Source: Balneolaceae bacterium
Lineage (GTDB): Bacteria > Bacteroidota > Rhodothermia > Balneolales > Balneolaceae
Direction of reading: 5' to 3'
Assembly: GCA_017643365.1 (NCBI GenBank)
Contig: JAEPNO010000002.1
Span: 31,749-95,748, forward strand
DNA: 64,000 nt
Positions 34,976 to 44,344 of this stretch are shown here, in pieces. The position numbers were made by a program, and so were the translations under genes. The notes below the pieces were generated by a model that ran no database searches, was not told where the DNA came from, and saw only the letters and a list, made by a program, of their open reading frames with translations. Positions within the stretch are counted from its first letter, which is position 1. Each line of letters begins with the position of its first letter.

Positions 34976-35075
34976 AGTTCTCGTTTTGTCACTAATTCAA
35001 AAAACACATTATTTAGTGTTCCATTGAATGTTTAATAATATTGTTGATCCTTCACCACCAGTCTGCTGATCAGGA

Positions 35076-35123
35076 TGACTCTGTAACTCGATAACTTTGT
35101 CACTCTGTAACTCAGCCACTCGA
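35076..35123. repeat. Direct repeats of ACTCTGTAACTC
   Basis: ACTCTGTAACTC occurs twice about 24 bases apart, with related pieces (ACTTTGTC, AGCCACTCG) between and after. It sits downstream of the carbamoyltransferase stop, in the gap before DUF5989. The form is a quasi-periodic mix of CTCTG/CTTTG words, as at 53111-53177. Confidence 0.5.
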
Positions 35124-36968
35124 TTAATCTGCTTCAAATTCTAGTTTCTTTTCCCATTCGGGTTGATCTGCTTTCGCGTAAACATAATTGCCCAGCACCA
35201 GATAATCCATCTCGGTGTTCATAAAACAACGATAGGCATCTTCGGGTGTACAAACAATCGGCTCTCCACGCACGTTAAAACTCGTATTCACTACCAATCC
35301 GTAACCGGTGCGCTGTTTAAAAGCATTAATCATGTTCCAATATCTCGGATTCGTTTCTTTGTGCACCGTTTGAACCCGTGCCGAAAAATCGATATGAGTG
35401 ATCGCCGGCAAGTCCGATCTCTCAACGGCTAATTTCTCACGAAGTGGCATTTCATGATATCCTTTAGGCAATTCATTTCTCCGCTCCTCTGCCACCGGCT
35501 GCACCAACAGCATGTATGGAGAATCGGATTTCATCTCAAAATACTGATCTGCATCTTCTGCCAACACTGAAGGGGCAAACGGACGAAATGATTCACGGTA
35601 TTTGATCTTCAGATTGAGTTTTTTCTGCATATCAACCCGACGTGGATCGGCGATAATACTTCGACCACCCAACGCACGCGGACCGAATTCCATCCTGCCT
35701 TGAAACCAACCAATCACGTTACCATTATCAAGCAACTCGGCCGTTTTATTGATCAAATCAGCGTCATCAAACTGCTGATAAACGGGGCGATATTTCCTCA
35801 ATGCACGCTCAATATCGATGGGAAGAAATTCCGGTCCGAGATAAGAACCCTGCATTGAGTCGGGCGATGCGGGCGTTCTATCTGCATCAAAATATAAATG
35901 ATGCGCAGCGAGAGCGGCTCCAACTGCTCCGCCGGCATCCCCGGCCGCAGGTTGGATGTACAGATTCTTAAATATCTTCTCGTTTTGCAACTTGCCGTTA
36001 GCCACACAATTCAAGGCAACTCCACCCGCTAAGCAGATGTTTTCTGATCCCGTTATTTCACGAGCATGAGCCGCCATTTTAAGCACAACTTCTTCGGTCA
36101 CTTTTTGGATGGCAAGCGCCAAATCAGCTTCGTGTTGGAGCAACTCTCCTTCCCCTTCGCGGCGAGCAAAACCAAACAACGCTTCCCATTTGCGCTCATT
36201 GGTCATTCGAAGTCCGGTTGCATAGCTAAAATACTCCTGATTGAGCCAAATCGAGCCGTCCTCCCGAATATCAACTAAGGTGGATTTAATCTTTTCGATG
36301 TATTCTGCCACCAGTTCTGATTCGGGATTTCCGTACGGCGCCAAGCCCATGAGTTTATACTCTCCCGAATTAACTTTGAAGCCAAGAAAATAGGTGAACG
36401 CGGAATAAAGTAATCCCAACGAATGCGGGAACTTCAATTCTCTCAACAACTTGATTTCTTTGCCTTTCCCATGACAGATCGTAGCCGTTGCCCATTCCCC
36501 TACTCCATCGATGGTTAAGATCGCGGCATCCTCAAACGGAGAAGGATAAAACGCGCTTGCAGCGTGACTCAAATGATGCTCCGGGAAAAGTAAATTCACC
36601 TCAGATTTGGTGTACTCACCCACATTTTTCAACTCATCGTAAATGAGTTTTTTCAAAAACATTTTCTCTTTTAACCACACCGGCATGGCTGTGATAAACG
36701 AACGAACTCCTTTGGGAGCAAACGACAAATAGGTTTCCAGCAGACGCTCAAATTTGAGAAAAGGCTTATCGTAGAATACTATGGCATCTAGCTCGTCGAT
36801 GGATAATCCGGCTAAATCCAGACAGTATTTAGTTGCTTCAACCGGAAAATCGGGGTCGTGTTTTTTGCGAGTAAATCGCTCTTCTTGAGCTACGGCAATA
36901 ATGCGTCCATTTTGCACTAAACAAGCTGCCGAGTCGTGATAAAATGCCGAAATTCCTAAAATGTTCAT
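35124..36968 (-). CDS. Carbamoyltransferase (NodU/CmcH/TobZ family)
   Basis: A 614-residue enzyme that moves carbamoyl from carbamoyl phosphate via carbamoyl-adenylate to a hydroxyl on a sugar or natural product. The N-terminal Kae1-like domain has GISAFYHDSAACLVQNG, the HLSHAASAFYPSPF metal histidines and LTIDGVGEWAT. The C-terminal domain has FGPRALGGRSIIADPR and TSFNVRGEPIVCTPEDA. I start at ATG 36968 (MNILGISAF), since the frame's upstream 16 residues do not fit. DUF5989 and SxtJ genes follow. Confidence 0.92.
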   Translation of the reverse strand: MNILGISAFYHDSAACLVQNGRIIAVAQEERFTRKKHDPDFPVEATKYCLDLAGLSIDELDAIVFYDKPFLKFERLLETYLSFAPKGVRSFITAMPVWLKEKMFLKKLIYDELKNVGEYTKSEVNLLFPEHHLSHAASAFYPSPFEDAAILTIDGVGEWATATICHGKGKEIKLLRELKFPHSLGLLYSAFTYFLGFKVNSGEYKLMGLAPYGNPESELVAEYIEKIKSTLVDIREDGSIWLNQEYFSYATGLRMTNERKWEALFGFARREGEGELLQHEADLALAIQKVTEEVVLKMAAHAREITGSENICLAGGVALNCVANGKLQNEKIFKNLYIQPAAGDAGGAVGAALAAHHLYFDADRTPASPDSMQGSYLGPEFLPIDIERALRKYRPVYQQFDDADLINKTAELLDNGNVIGWFQGRMEFGPRALGGRSIIADPRRVDMQKKLNLKIKYRESFRPFAPSVLAEDADQYFEMKSDSPYMLLVQPVAEERRNELPKGYHEMPLREKLAVERSDLPAITHIDFSARVQTVHKETNPRYWNMINAFKQRTGYGLVVNTSFNVRGEPIVCTPEDAYRCFMNTEMDYLVLGNYVYAKADQPEWEKKLEFEAD

Positions 36969-37088
36969 GGTGTAGATGAAGTTGCTCAAAGATAGCAAAA
37001 CCCGAACTTCTGCCAACCACTTTGTTTTTATTGCTTAGTTAGTTCCTTACCTTAAGCCCACACTTTTCATCACTATCAATCTAGCTAC

Positions 37089-37970
37089 ATGATTATCTCA
37101 ATGACCGGCTTTGGGCGAGGTGAGGCTGCCGGAAACGGCCTCAACGCTACTGTCGAAATAAAAACTCTGAACAGCCGATATTTAGACGTGAGCATTCGAT
37201 TGCCGCAAGTTTTACAACACAAAGAGCTGGCGCTAAAGGAATTATTTCAGAAAAGCGTGAATCGTGGAAAATTAAATGTGTCGGTAAACCTAACTCAGCA
37301 GGATAATACTGAGCCGAACATCAAAGTTGATGAAGACAAAGTGCGAACGTACGCACGAGTTCTGAATGAAGTACGAACTGCGGCCGGAATTGACGAGCCT
37401 ATCAGTATAAAAAGTATTCTAAATTTTGGGGATGTGTTTGTATCACAGCAGGATGATGAGGAATCCATCAACCAAAAATGGAAACTGGTGATCGAAGCCG
37501 CACACAATGCAATCGGCAATCTGATGCAAATGAGAAATCAGGAAGGTGGGCAACTTCGCAGCGATTTACTCTCAAGAATCGCGAGTATTGATGAAACTGT
37601 AAGTGAAATTTTAACCATTACCGATGGACGCGCTAAAGACGTTCGGGATAAGCTACACGAACGCATCAAGCAATTGGTAGAGGATGAAAATATTGATGAG
37701 GAACGCCTCGAAATGGAAGTGGCCATTCTTGCAGATAAGATGGACATCACCGAAGAAACCGTGCGTTTACGCGCTCACTTAAAGTTTTTTGTGGAAGCTA
37801 TTGAGCAGCCTGAACCTGCCGGTCGCCGACTCAATTTCCTCACCCAGGAGATCAACCGCGAGTTAAACACGATCGGTTCTAAAGCGAATGATTCGGAAAT
37901 TGCGCATCATGTTGTAAAGGCAAAAGAGATGCTGGAGCAGATCCGCGAGCAAGTACAAAATGTTGAATAA
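37089..37970 (+). CDS. yicC: YicC/YloC family endoribonuclease
   Basis: A 293-residue protein of the YicC-like endoribonuclease family, which takes part in RNA decay. The N-terminus, MTGFGRGEAAGNG and TLNSRYLDVSIRLP, and the C-terminal GRRLNFLTQEINRELNTIGSKA are highly conserved. The typical helical domain lies between. It leads a housekeeping run with gmk, rpoZ and coaBC. The gap to gmk is 26 bases. Confidence 0.92.
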   Translation: MIISMTGFGRGEAAGNGLNATVEIKTLNSRYLDVSIRLPQVLQHKELALKELFQKSVNRGKLNVSVNLTQQDNTEPNIKVDEDKVRTYARVLNEVRTAAGIDEPISIKSILNFGDVFVSQQDDEESINQKWKLVIEAAHNAIGNLMQMRNQEGGQLRSDLLSRIASIDETVSEILTITDGRAKDVRDKLHERIKQLVEDENIDEERLEMEVAILADKMDITEETVRLRAHLKFFVEAIEQPEPAGRRLNFLTQEINRELNTIGSKANDSEIAHHVVKAKEMLEQIREQVQNVE

Positions 37971-37996
37971 TAGCTTTGAGATGTGAGGATTAAGCT

Positions 37997-38566
37997 TTGA
38001 GCAGAGGTAAGATTATTATACTTGTTTCGCCCAGTGGAGGCGGTAAGAGCACCATTGCAAAGCGGTTATTCACAGACTTTGAAGACCTGAAATTTTCGGT
38101 ATCTGCAACCACGCGCGCCCCTCGCGATGGTGAGGTTGACGGCAAGCATTATCACTTTATTCCACGTACTAAATTTGATGAACTCATCGCTGCTGAAGAG
38201 TTTTTAGAGTGGGAAGAATTCTATGGTGGAAGCCGCTACGGAACATTGCGTTCTGAGGTTGATAAAAAGCTGAATTCGGGCTATTTTATTCTACTTGACA
38301 TCGAAATAAAAGGTGCGCTAAACGTGAAGCGTATTTATGGGAATGAAAGTTTGGGATTATTCATCAAACCACCCTCTTTCGAAGTGTTAAAGCAGCGCCT
38401 GATGGCCCGTGGCACAGAATCTGAGGAAACTTTGCAACTCCGGCTTGATCGCGCAAAAGAAGAACTTGAGTATGCCGATCGGTTTGATCGGATAATTATT
38501 AATGACGATCTGGACACAGCCTACGCACAAGTGAAGCAAGCTGTAACAGATTTTATGAATTCATAA
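37997..38566 (+). CDS. gmk: Guanylate kinase
   Basis: A 189-residue kinase that converts GMP to GDP. The P-loop is VSPSGGGKSTIAKR. The GMP site is SATTRAPRDGEVDGKHY with EEFYGGSRYGT. The lid region LMARGTESEETLQLRLDRA is intact. The start is TTG at 37997, with GAGG about 9 bases before it; there is no in-frame ATG or GTG upstream that gives the P-loop strand, so TTG is the only sensible start. It is followed by rpoZ 8 bases later, a common pairing. Confidence 0.94.
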   Translation: MSRGKIIILVSPSGGGKSTIAKRLFTDFEDLKFSVSATTRAPRDGEVDGKHYHFIPRTKFDELIAAEEFLEWEEFYGGSRYGTLRSEVDKKLNSGYFILLDIEIKGALNVKRIYGNESLGLFIKPPSFEVLKQRLMARGTESEETLQLRLDRAKEELEYADRFDRIIINDDLDTAYAQVKQAVTDFMNS

Positions 38567-38574
38567 CTACATCT

Positions 38575-38865
38575 ATGTCTATTCAAACACTCGACATTGA
38601 AAAACTAAAAGAAGTAACCGGTAACAAGTACGAGTTATTGGTTATCATGTCTAAGAGAGCTCGCCAGATTGCAGCTCAAGAAAAGCTTGAGCTTGACGAA
38701 AAACTTCAATACTTCGAAGGTTTCGAAGATGATGACGAATTTTCGTTCAATGAAGAACAAGAGCAAATCTCAAAAGCATTCGAAAAACTTCCTCATGCTA
38801 CTCGTCGCGCCATTCGTGAAATGGAAAACGACGAAATTTACTACCGAAAGCCTGAAGTTGAGTAA
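38575..38865 (+). CDS. rpoZ: RNA polymerase omega subunit, Bacteroidota type
   Basis: A 96-residue protein that matches the diverged omega subunit of Bacteroidota-group bacteria. The conserved helix is NKYELLVIMSKRARQIA, as in E. coli omega. An acidic middle (EGFEDDDEFSF) and the KLPHATRRAIREME segment follow. Omega helps assembly of RNA polymerase and in some bacteria contacts ppGpp. The gmk-rpoZ-coaBC order supports the call. Its length is normal for this branch. Confidence 0.9.
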   Translation: MSIQTLDIEKLKEVTGNKYELLVIMSKRARQIAAQEKLELDEKLQYFEGFEDDDEFSFNEEQEQISKAFEKLPHATRRAIREMENDEIYYRKPEVE

Positions 38866-38868
38866 ATC

Positions 38869-40062
38869 ATGCTCTCCGGGAAACGCATAGTTCTTGGTGT
38901 TACCGGAGGAATCGCAGCTTACAAGGCTGTCTTTTTACTTAGAGAATATCAAAAAGCGGGAGCTGAAGTGCGGGTTACAATGACCCCATCGGCTACCCGC
39001 TTTGTTGGTTTAGAAACCTTCGCCTCCCTCTCCGGCCATGATGTTGCCGTTGAAATATTTCCCGAAGAAGCCGGTGCCGATGAATGGACGCGACACATCT
39101 ATTGGGGCGAATGGGCTGATCTGTTTGTTATCGCACCATGCACCGGAAATACACTGGCTAAAATCGCGAATGGCATCTCCGACAATATGCTCACAGCTAC
39201 TGTGTTAGCCGCTCGATGCCCAATCCTCATCTGCCCAACCATGGACGGCGAGATGTACGATTCGCCATCGGTAGAACGAAACTTGAAACAAGTGCAGGAT
39301 TTTGGTTATCACGTGCTCGAGCCTGAATCAGGATTTTTAGCGAGCGGTATCGAAGGAAAAGGCCGACTTCCGGAGTTTGATTCTATTCTGGAAACGTCGA
39401 GCGAAATAATCGGCTCTATTGAAGCTCCGCTTACGGGCAAAAAAGTGGTAGTTACTGCCGGACCGACTCGCGAACATATCGATCCTGTTCGATTTATCTC
39501 CAATCCAAGTTCGGGAAAAATGGGCTTGGCAATGGCACAAGCGGCACAACGTTTAGGTGCTGATGTAACCCTAATTCATGGTCCTGTTTCTATTCCTCTT
39601 CCCGAGGATATGCACAAAATCGCGATTACTAGTGCCGACGATTTATTTAAGGCGATTCAACGCTTTGCAGAGGCAGACATGATTGTGATGGCTGCAGCAG
39701 TTTCCGATTTCACCCCGGTTGAAGTTCACGATCATAAGGTGAAAAAAGGAAATGGAGAATCTAAGATAGAATTGACAAACACAGTGGATATTCTTTCGTG
39801 GTTGGGCGAACGAAAACCCGATCATCAAACGCTGGTTGGCTTTGCGATGGAGACCGAAAATCTGCTCGAGAATGCTCATCAAAAGTTGAAAAAGAAAAAC
39901 GCCGATTGGATTATTGCCAATTATCTTTCCGAAAAAGCTTCCGGTTTTGAGAGTGATACAAATACTGTACATTTGTTGAATACTTCGGGCGACCATACAT
40001 TTAGTGGTACAAAATCCGAAGTAGCTGAACAAGCATTGAACGTAATTGTACGTGCAGTATAA
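38869..40062 (+). CDS. coaBC: Bifunctional phosphopantothenoylcysteine decarboxylase/ligase
   Basis: A 397-residue fusion that ligates 4'-phosphopantothenate with cysteine and decarboxylates it, in CoA synthesis. The N-terminal CoaC flavoprotein domain has [14 protein letters not shown], the [18 protein letters not shown] motif and [11 protein letters not shown]. The C-terminal CoaB domain has [21 protein letters not shown] and VGFAMETE. It starts 3 bases after rpoZ and ends 6 bases before a small hydrophobic gene. Confidence 0.95.
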   Translation: MLSGKRIVLGVTGGIAAYKAVFLLREYQKAGAEVRVTMTPSATRFVGLETFASLSGHDVAVEIFPEEAGADEWTRHIYWGEWADLFVIAPCTGNTLAKIANGISDNMLTATVLAARCPILICPTMDGEMYDSPSVERNLKQVQDFGYHVLEPESGFLASGIEGKGRLPEFDSILETSSEIIGSIEAPLTGKKVVVTAGPTREHIDPVRFISNPSSGKMGLAMAQAAQRLGADVTLIHGPVSIPLPEDMHKIAITSADDLFKAIQRFAEADMIVMAAAVSDFTPVEVHDHKVKKGNGESKIELTNTVDILSWLGERKPDHQTLVGFAMETENLLENAHQKLKKKNADWIIANYLSEKASGFESDTNTVHLLNTSGDHTFSGTKSEVAEQALNVIVRAV

Positions 40063-40068
40063 CCTCGT

Positions 40069-40473
40069 ATGAGAAAAAGCCGGCTGGTCTTAACTATTCT
40101 ATTATTTGCAGCGTGTGTATTATCTACCATTTTGCTGGCCACTGCACCGCCAATCCACGTTAATACGATAACTACCGAAGCTGAAGTAGATTCATTAATT
40201 GAACTCACTTTTTCTGATTATGGAGTCAAACGTTCGCAGTACCGGGTGCAAACTCTAGAAATCGATACTGCATTTTCTCGAAAAGTCTATCGAATTGATG
40301 TACCACCTCAATTCTCCAAAACATCCTTTCATCTAAGGCTCCAAAAAGCGGTTTCGCCCTTTGGTTTGGAAGTTCCGGCTAAAGTTTTTTTCCCGGATAA
40401 GGATATGAATATCCATATTTTATACAACGATACAATTTGGCGAACACTTCGCCTTCAAACTAAAAACGATTGA
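40069..40473 (+). CDS. Uncharacterised protein with N-terminal membrane segment
   Basis: A 134-residue protein with one N-terminal hydrophobic segment (residues 6-24), probably a signal anchor, so the rest should be periplasmic. The remaining ~105 residues have a mixed alpha/beta pattern (YRVQTLEIDTAFSRKVYRIDVPPQF) and a short C-terminal strand pair. No family is recognised. It sits 6 bases after coaBC and 6 before the lipase-like gene, so it is part of this operon. A divisome or envelope role is only a guess. Confidence 0.7.
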   Translation: MRKSRLVLTILLFAACVLSTILLATAPPIHVNTITTEAEVDSLIELTFSDYGVKRSQYRVQTLEIDTAFSRKVYRIDVPPQFSKTSFHLRLQKAVSPFGLEVPAKVFFPDKDMNIHILYNDTIWRTLRLQTKND

Positions 40474-40479
40474 GAGAAA

Positions 40480-41328
40480 ATGGCAGAGAGTGCACTTTTA
40501 AAACGATTTCAGCTGATTGAATTCCCACAGCCTCCGATCTTAAAAACAAAGTATCCAATTTTTCTTTGCCACGGTTTTGGAGCCATCGGTGCGATGGTAA
40601 AACCCTCTCCTCTTCACGATCCCTGTATGTTGATGCGTGAACATGGCATCGTTGCTTTTGCACCAAATGTTGTGCCGTATGCCTCTATCGAAACAAGAGC
40701 AAAAAACTGGGTTCGATTAATTCGGCAGGTGTGCGACGAACATGGATTTGAAAAGATAAATGTGGTTGCACATAGCATGGGCGGGCTCGATATGCGACAT
40801 GCTCTTTGTCATTTAGGTATTTCTGATCGAGTGGCATCGTTAACCACGGTTGCAACTCCACATCATGGAACTTATTTAGCGGATTTGGTACTCAAAACTC
40901 CTGAAATTCTCACAGAACGTTTAAGTGAAGTAGTAGATTGGTTTGGTAATAATGTGTATCCGAAAGAAAAAAGTAACGCCATTGGCTCGGTTGAGCAGCT
41001 CACTCAAGGCTATATCAACGACTGCTTCAACAAGGAAACTCCGGATAACGAAAACGTCCCAATTTTCTCCTATTCTGCCAGTGTTGGCAAGGGAACAAAC
41101 TACCCGCTTAACCCAATTTTCAAATTCCAGAATTCACAGATTTTCGAACATGAAGGCGAAAACGATTCCTTTGTTTCGGTTGAAAGTGCGAAGTGGGGAA
41201 CTTATCTGGGATGCGTAAACCTATCTCATCTCAACCAAATAAACGTGCAGGTTTGGAAAGAGGCGAAACCAATTTATTTTAACTTCTGGACCGGCGTTTT
41301 GAAAGATCTTCATAAAAACGGTTTTTGA
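40480..41328 (+). CDS. Alpha/beta hydrolase, lipase-like
   Basis: A 282-residue alpha/beta hydrolase with the nucleophile elbow AHSMGGLD in VVAHSMGGLDMRHALCHLG. The oxyanion loop is FLCHGFGAIGAM. A probable catalytic Asp (ENDSFVSVES) and His (LSHLNQINV) follow in the right order. The group resembles triacylglycerol lipases and PGAP1-like esterases. There is no signal peptide, so action is cytoplasmic. It overlaps the next gene frame only if the non-ATG start is used. Confidence 0.82.
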   Translation: MAESALLKRFQLIEFPQPPILKTKYPIFLCHGFGAIGAMVKPSPLHDPCMLMREHGIVAFAPNVVPYASIETRAKNWVRLIRQVCDEHGFEKINVVAHSMGGLDMRHALCHLGISDRVASLTTVATPHHGTYLADLVLKTPEILTERLSEVVDWFGNNVYPKEKSNAIGSVEQLTQGYINDCFNKETPDNENVPIFSYSASVGKGTNYPLNPIFKFQNSQIFEHEGENDSFVSVESAKWGTYLGCVNLSHLNQINVQVWKEAKPIYFNFWTGVLKDLHKNGF

Positions 41329-41354
41329 TTAACGCTCTAACTCAATCAAACCCT

Positions 41355-42128
41355 ATGAATTCTGTAAAATTAACTTTTGCAATCATTTTTGTTTTGATGA
41401 CCTTAACACAATGCAGTTCTACCGATCCTGAAAATTCTACAGAAGCTAACAACGAAAACATGCTTTGGGCAAAAACAGTAGGTAATAAAGCTCAAGGAAT
41501 AGATTCGCTCTATTTTCCTAATGCATTGAAAATCTATGGGCATGGTGAGTTGTATTTGGGCGCATCAGAAATTGCCGAATATTGGTCGAACCAAAAGATG
41601 AGTATCAAAGAAATCGAAACTACTTTCTCGGTTATCGCTAATAACGACTCCACCTACATCTATGAAATTGGCTCATTTAATGACGATAGCGGTAGAAACT
41701 TTGCTCACCTGTTGATTAAAAATCAAGGTGAGGGAATCCCGAAGCGTGAATTAGAAGCATTATCCCTTTACAGCGCCACCAATATTGAAGAAGTTAAAGC
41801 AGAAATCTCTGATCAACGTGATCGTTGGATGCATTACTGCAATACTCATCAAGTTGATTCGCTGGTGATGAATCTATATTACCCGAATGCTGTTTACTAT
41901 AACCATCGCACGCCTATTAACGATCAATCTGCTTTGATTCAAGAATATGGATATATGGGAAATCAGCAATATTCGTTAAAACTGATACCCTTGCATCTGG
42001 AAGTGATCAATGAACAAGTAGCCTTCGAAATCGGACAATGCGAAGGATCCTATAATGGTAAATACATGCTGATGTGGTTTAAAGATGAGCAAGGGGAATG
42101 GAAAGTACTTATGGATTCTAACATCTAA
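41355..42128 (+). CDS. NTF2-like lipoprotein
   Basis: A 257-residue lipoprotein: signal MNSVKLTFAIIFVLMTLTQ with the Cys of TQC, then two SnoaL/NTF2-like units (around SLYFPNALKIYGHGELYLG and SLVMNLYYPNAVYYNHRTP). Each has the strand-turn pattern used to form a cone-shaped pocket. The ligand is unknown. I take ATG 41355; the earlier TTG at 41325 gives a longer, signal-incompatible start. The next gene follows 11 bases later. Confidence 0.75.
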   Translation: MNSVKLTFAIIFVLMTLTQCSSTDPENSTEANNENMLWAKTVGNKAQGIDSLYFPNALKIYGHGELYLGASEIAEYWSNQKMSIKEIETTFSVIANNDSTYIYEIGSFNDDSGRNFAHLLIKNQGEGIPKRELEALSLYSATNIEEVKAEISDQRDRWMHYCNTHQVDSLVMNLYYPNAVYYNHRTPINDQSALIQEYGYMGNQQYSLKLIPLHLEVINEQVAFEIGQCEGSYNGKYMLMWFKDEQGEWKVLMDSNI

Positions 42129-42139
42129 AGTTATTCAAA

Positions 42140-42739
42140 ATGAGAATACTTGTAGTTGGTGGAAATGGAACCATCGGTAAGCGAATTTGTGAAGCTCTAA
42201 AGGAAGAACATGAAGTGATCATTGCTTCAAGAAATTCCGGCGATGTTCAAGTTGATATTACCGATTCTGCATCTATCAAAACGATGTTTCAAAGTATCTA
42301 TACAGTTGATGCTATCGTTTCGGTTGCCGGCGAAGCTAAATGGGCGTCTTTTTCGGAACTAAGCGAGGAAGACTATTACATCGGTATCCGAAGCAAGCTT
42401 ATGGGGCAAGTTAACTTGGCTCGAATGGGGCTCGATTATCTTTCCGATGGAGGCTCCATCACCTTAACTACGGGTATTCTTGCTGATCATCCTGTGTTAA
42501 AAACCAGCAGTGCCGCAATGGTTAATGGAGCCATTCATAGTTTTGTGAAAGCTTCAGCACTTGAAATTAAACATGCCCGAATTAATGCGGTTTCGTTGGG
42601 AATGGTAGAAGATGCCTACGAAAAATACCACTACTACTTTCCGGGGCACAACACGGTTCCTAATAAAAGAGTGGTTAATGCTTTCCTGAAAAGCATACTT
42701 GGCGCCGAAACTGGATCGATAATCATAGATTATCCTTAA
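42140..42739 (+). CDS. Short-chain dehydrogenase family protein (no YxxxK)
   Basis: A 199-residue Rossmann protein of the SDR group. The cofactor loop is VVGGNGTIGKRICEAL, followed by ASRNSGDVQVDITD and VSVAGEAKW. The conserved Ser is in LTTGILADHP, but the usual YxxxK catalytic pair is missing and replaced by SSAAMVNGAIHSFVKA. This pattern is normal for a short ~200-residue SDR branch. The enzyme may be non-classical. It follows the NTF2-like lipoprotein. Confidence 0.82.
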   Translation: MRILVVGGNGTIGKRICEALKEEHEVIIASRNSGDVQVDITDSASIKTMFQSIYTVDAIVSVAGEAKWASFSELSEEDYYIGIRSKLMGQVNLARMGLDYLSDGGSITLTTGILADHPVLKTSSAAMVNGAIHSFVKASALEIKHARINAVSLGMVEDAYEKYHYYFPGHNTVPNKRVVNAFLKSILGAETGSIIIDYP

Positions 42740-42833
42740 TATTTTACGTCTTTTGATCGGGTAATCTTGATTCTATTTCATTTCTTTTCAAAAATGTAAA
42801 TTAGATCAAATTCAACAACATCAGGCTTTTGTT

Positions 42834-44342
42834 ATGCGGATACTACTTTCTCTTGCTCTCATCTTTCAAATTTCTATAACAGTAAACGCCCAACAGCATC
42901 AAATTTCTGAAGATAAAATTGATCGATATGCGCTAAACTCGATTGATTTATTCCGTGAGTTATTAAGCATTCCAAACGATGCAATTAATCACGATGATAT
43001 CGAAAAAAATATCATCTGGAGCGAAGAACAATTTTCGAAAAGAGGCTTCTCACTTACACGAATTGAAACTCCCACCGTTCCTCTGCTACTTGCTGAAAAA
43101 CGGGCTTCCGGTGCAGAAAAAACGGTTTTGATTTACTTACAGCTTGACGGTCAACCCGTGGATTCCAGCCGATGGATGCAAGAAAATCCGTATAAACCGG
43201 TGCTGAAAGCAGAAAATGAATCGGGTGTATGGGAAATCATCGATTGGGATCGTATCGACGAATTCAATCCCGATTGGCGAATCTTTGCCCGATCGGCAAG
43301 TGATGCCAAAGGTCCCGTTGCCGCTTTTCTCGCCGCGCTTGATTTAGCCGAAGATGAAGGTATTGAGCCAAATTATAACATTAAGGTCATCATGGATTAT
43401 GAGGAAGAACTCGGTTCGCCGGAACTTCCAAAAGCGGTTCTCGAAAACTCTGAATTACTCGCCGCCGATATGCTCATCATTTTTGACGGACCGAGCCACA
43501 TCTCCGGAAATCCTACCCTCACTTTTGGTGCACGAGGCATTGCCACCGTTCAGCTTACAACTTATGGACCTGTTGTAGCTCAGCATTCAGGTCATTTCGG
43601 GAATTATGCACCGAACCCGGCCTTCAGGCTAGCTCGTTTACTCACCTCAATGAAAGATGATGACGGCTTGGTAACCATTCCGGGGTTTTATGATGGCATC
43701 GAAATTTCGCCCGAAGTCGAAGAAATTCTTCGCGCCGTACCCGATAATCAGCAGGGAATTAAAGAACGACTCCAAATCGCAGAAACCGATAAAGTGGGAC
43801 GTTTTTATCAGGAAGCCATTCAATATCCATCGTTAAATGTTCGCGGGATGCAATCGGGTTGGATTAATGATGAAGTTCGAACCATTATACCGGGTTGGGC
43901 TCGTGCAGAAATTGATGTTCGTCTTGTTTTGGAATCTGATCCAGATCGACTTATTGGTCTCATTAAATCACATATCGAAGATCAAGGTTATTTGGTGCTA
44001 GATCGAGTTCCTACTAAAGAAGAACGACTGGAGTATCCAAAAATCGCCACCTTTACCAGTAATATTTCATATCAATCGTTCAGAACTCCTTTCGATTCGG
44101 AGGTTGGATTATGGCTTCGAAGTGCCATTCAAAATGCTTATGGGCAAGAACCCGTGATGATAAGAATGAGTGGTGGTTCTATTCCTATCTCGCCATTTGT
44201 AACTACACTTAATGTGCCTGCGGTTACGGTACCAACCGTGAATCGGGATAATAATCAGCATTCTCCTAACGAAAATCTGCGCTTGGGGAATTATCGAAAT
44301 GCTATTAAAACGATGGTGTATATCCTGGCAGAAGATTTGTAA
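42834..44342 (+). CDS. Secreted M20 family metallopeptidase
   Basis: A 502-residue zinc dipeptidase/carboxypeptidase-like protein with an N-terminal signal peptide (residues 1-19, VNAQ). The M20 metal ligands are in YLQLDGQPVDS, ARSASDAKGPVAAFLAAL, MDYEEELGSPE and the C-terminal PTVNRDNNQHSPNENLRL. A dimerisation domain lies between about residues 210 and 390. It probably trims peptides or amidated substrates in the periplasm. It ends 2 bases from the convergent surE stop. Confidence 0.88.
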   Translation: MRILLSLALIFQISITVNAQQHQISEDKIDRYALNSIDLFRELLSIPNDAINHDDIEKNIIWSEEQFSKRGFSLTRIETPTVPLLLAEKRASGAEKTVLIYLQLDGQPVDSSRWMQENPYKPVLKAENESGVWEIIDWDRIDEFNPDWRIFARSASDAKGPVAAFLAALDLAEDEGIEPNYNIKVIMDYEEELGSPELPKAVLENSELLAADMLIIFDGPSHISGNPTLTFGARGIATVQLTTYGPVVAQHSGHFGNYAPNPAFRLARLLTSMKDDDGLVTIPGFYDGIEISPEVEEILRAVPDNQQGIKERLQIAETDKVGRFYQEAIQYPSLNVRGMQSGWINDEVRTIIPGWARAEIDVRLVLESDPDRLIGLIKSHIEDQGYLVLDRVPTKEERLEYPKIATFTSNISYQSFRTPFDSEVGLWLRSAIQNAYGQEPVMIRMSGGSIPISPFVTTLNVPAVTVPTVNRDNNQHSPNENLRLGNYRNAIKTMVYILAEDL

Positions 44343-44344
44343 GA

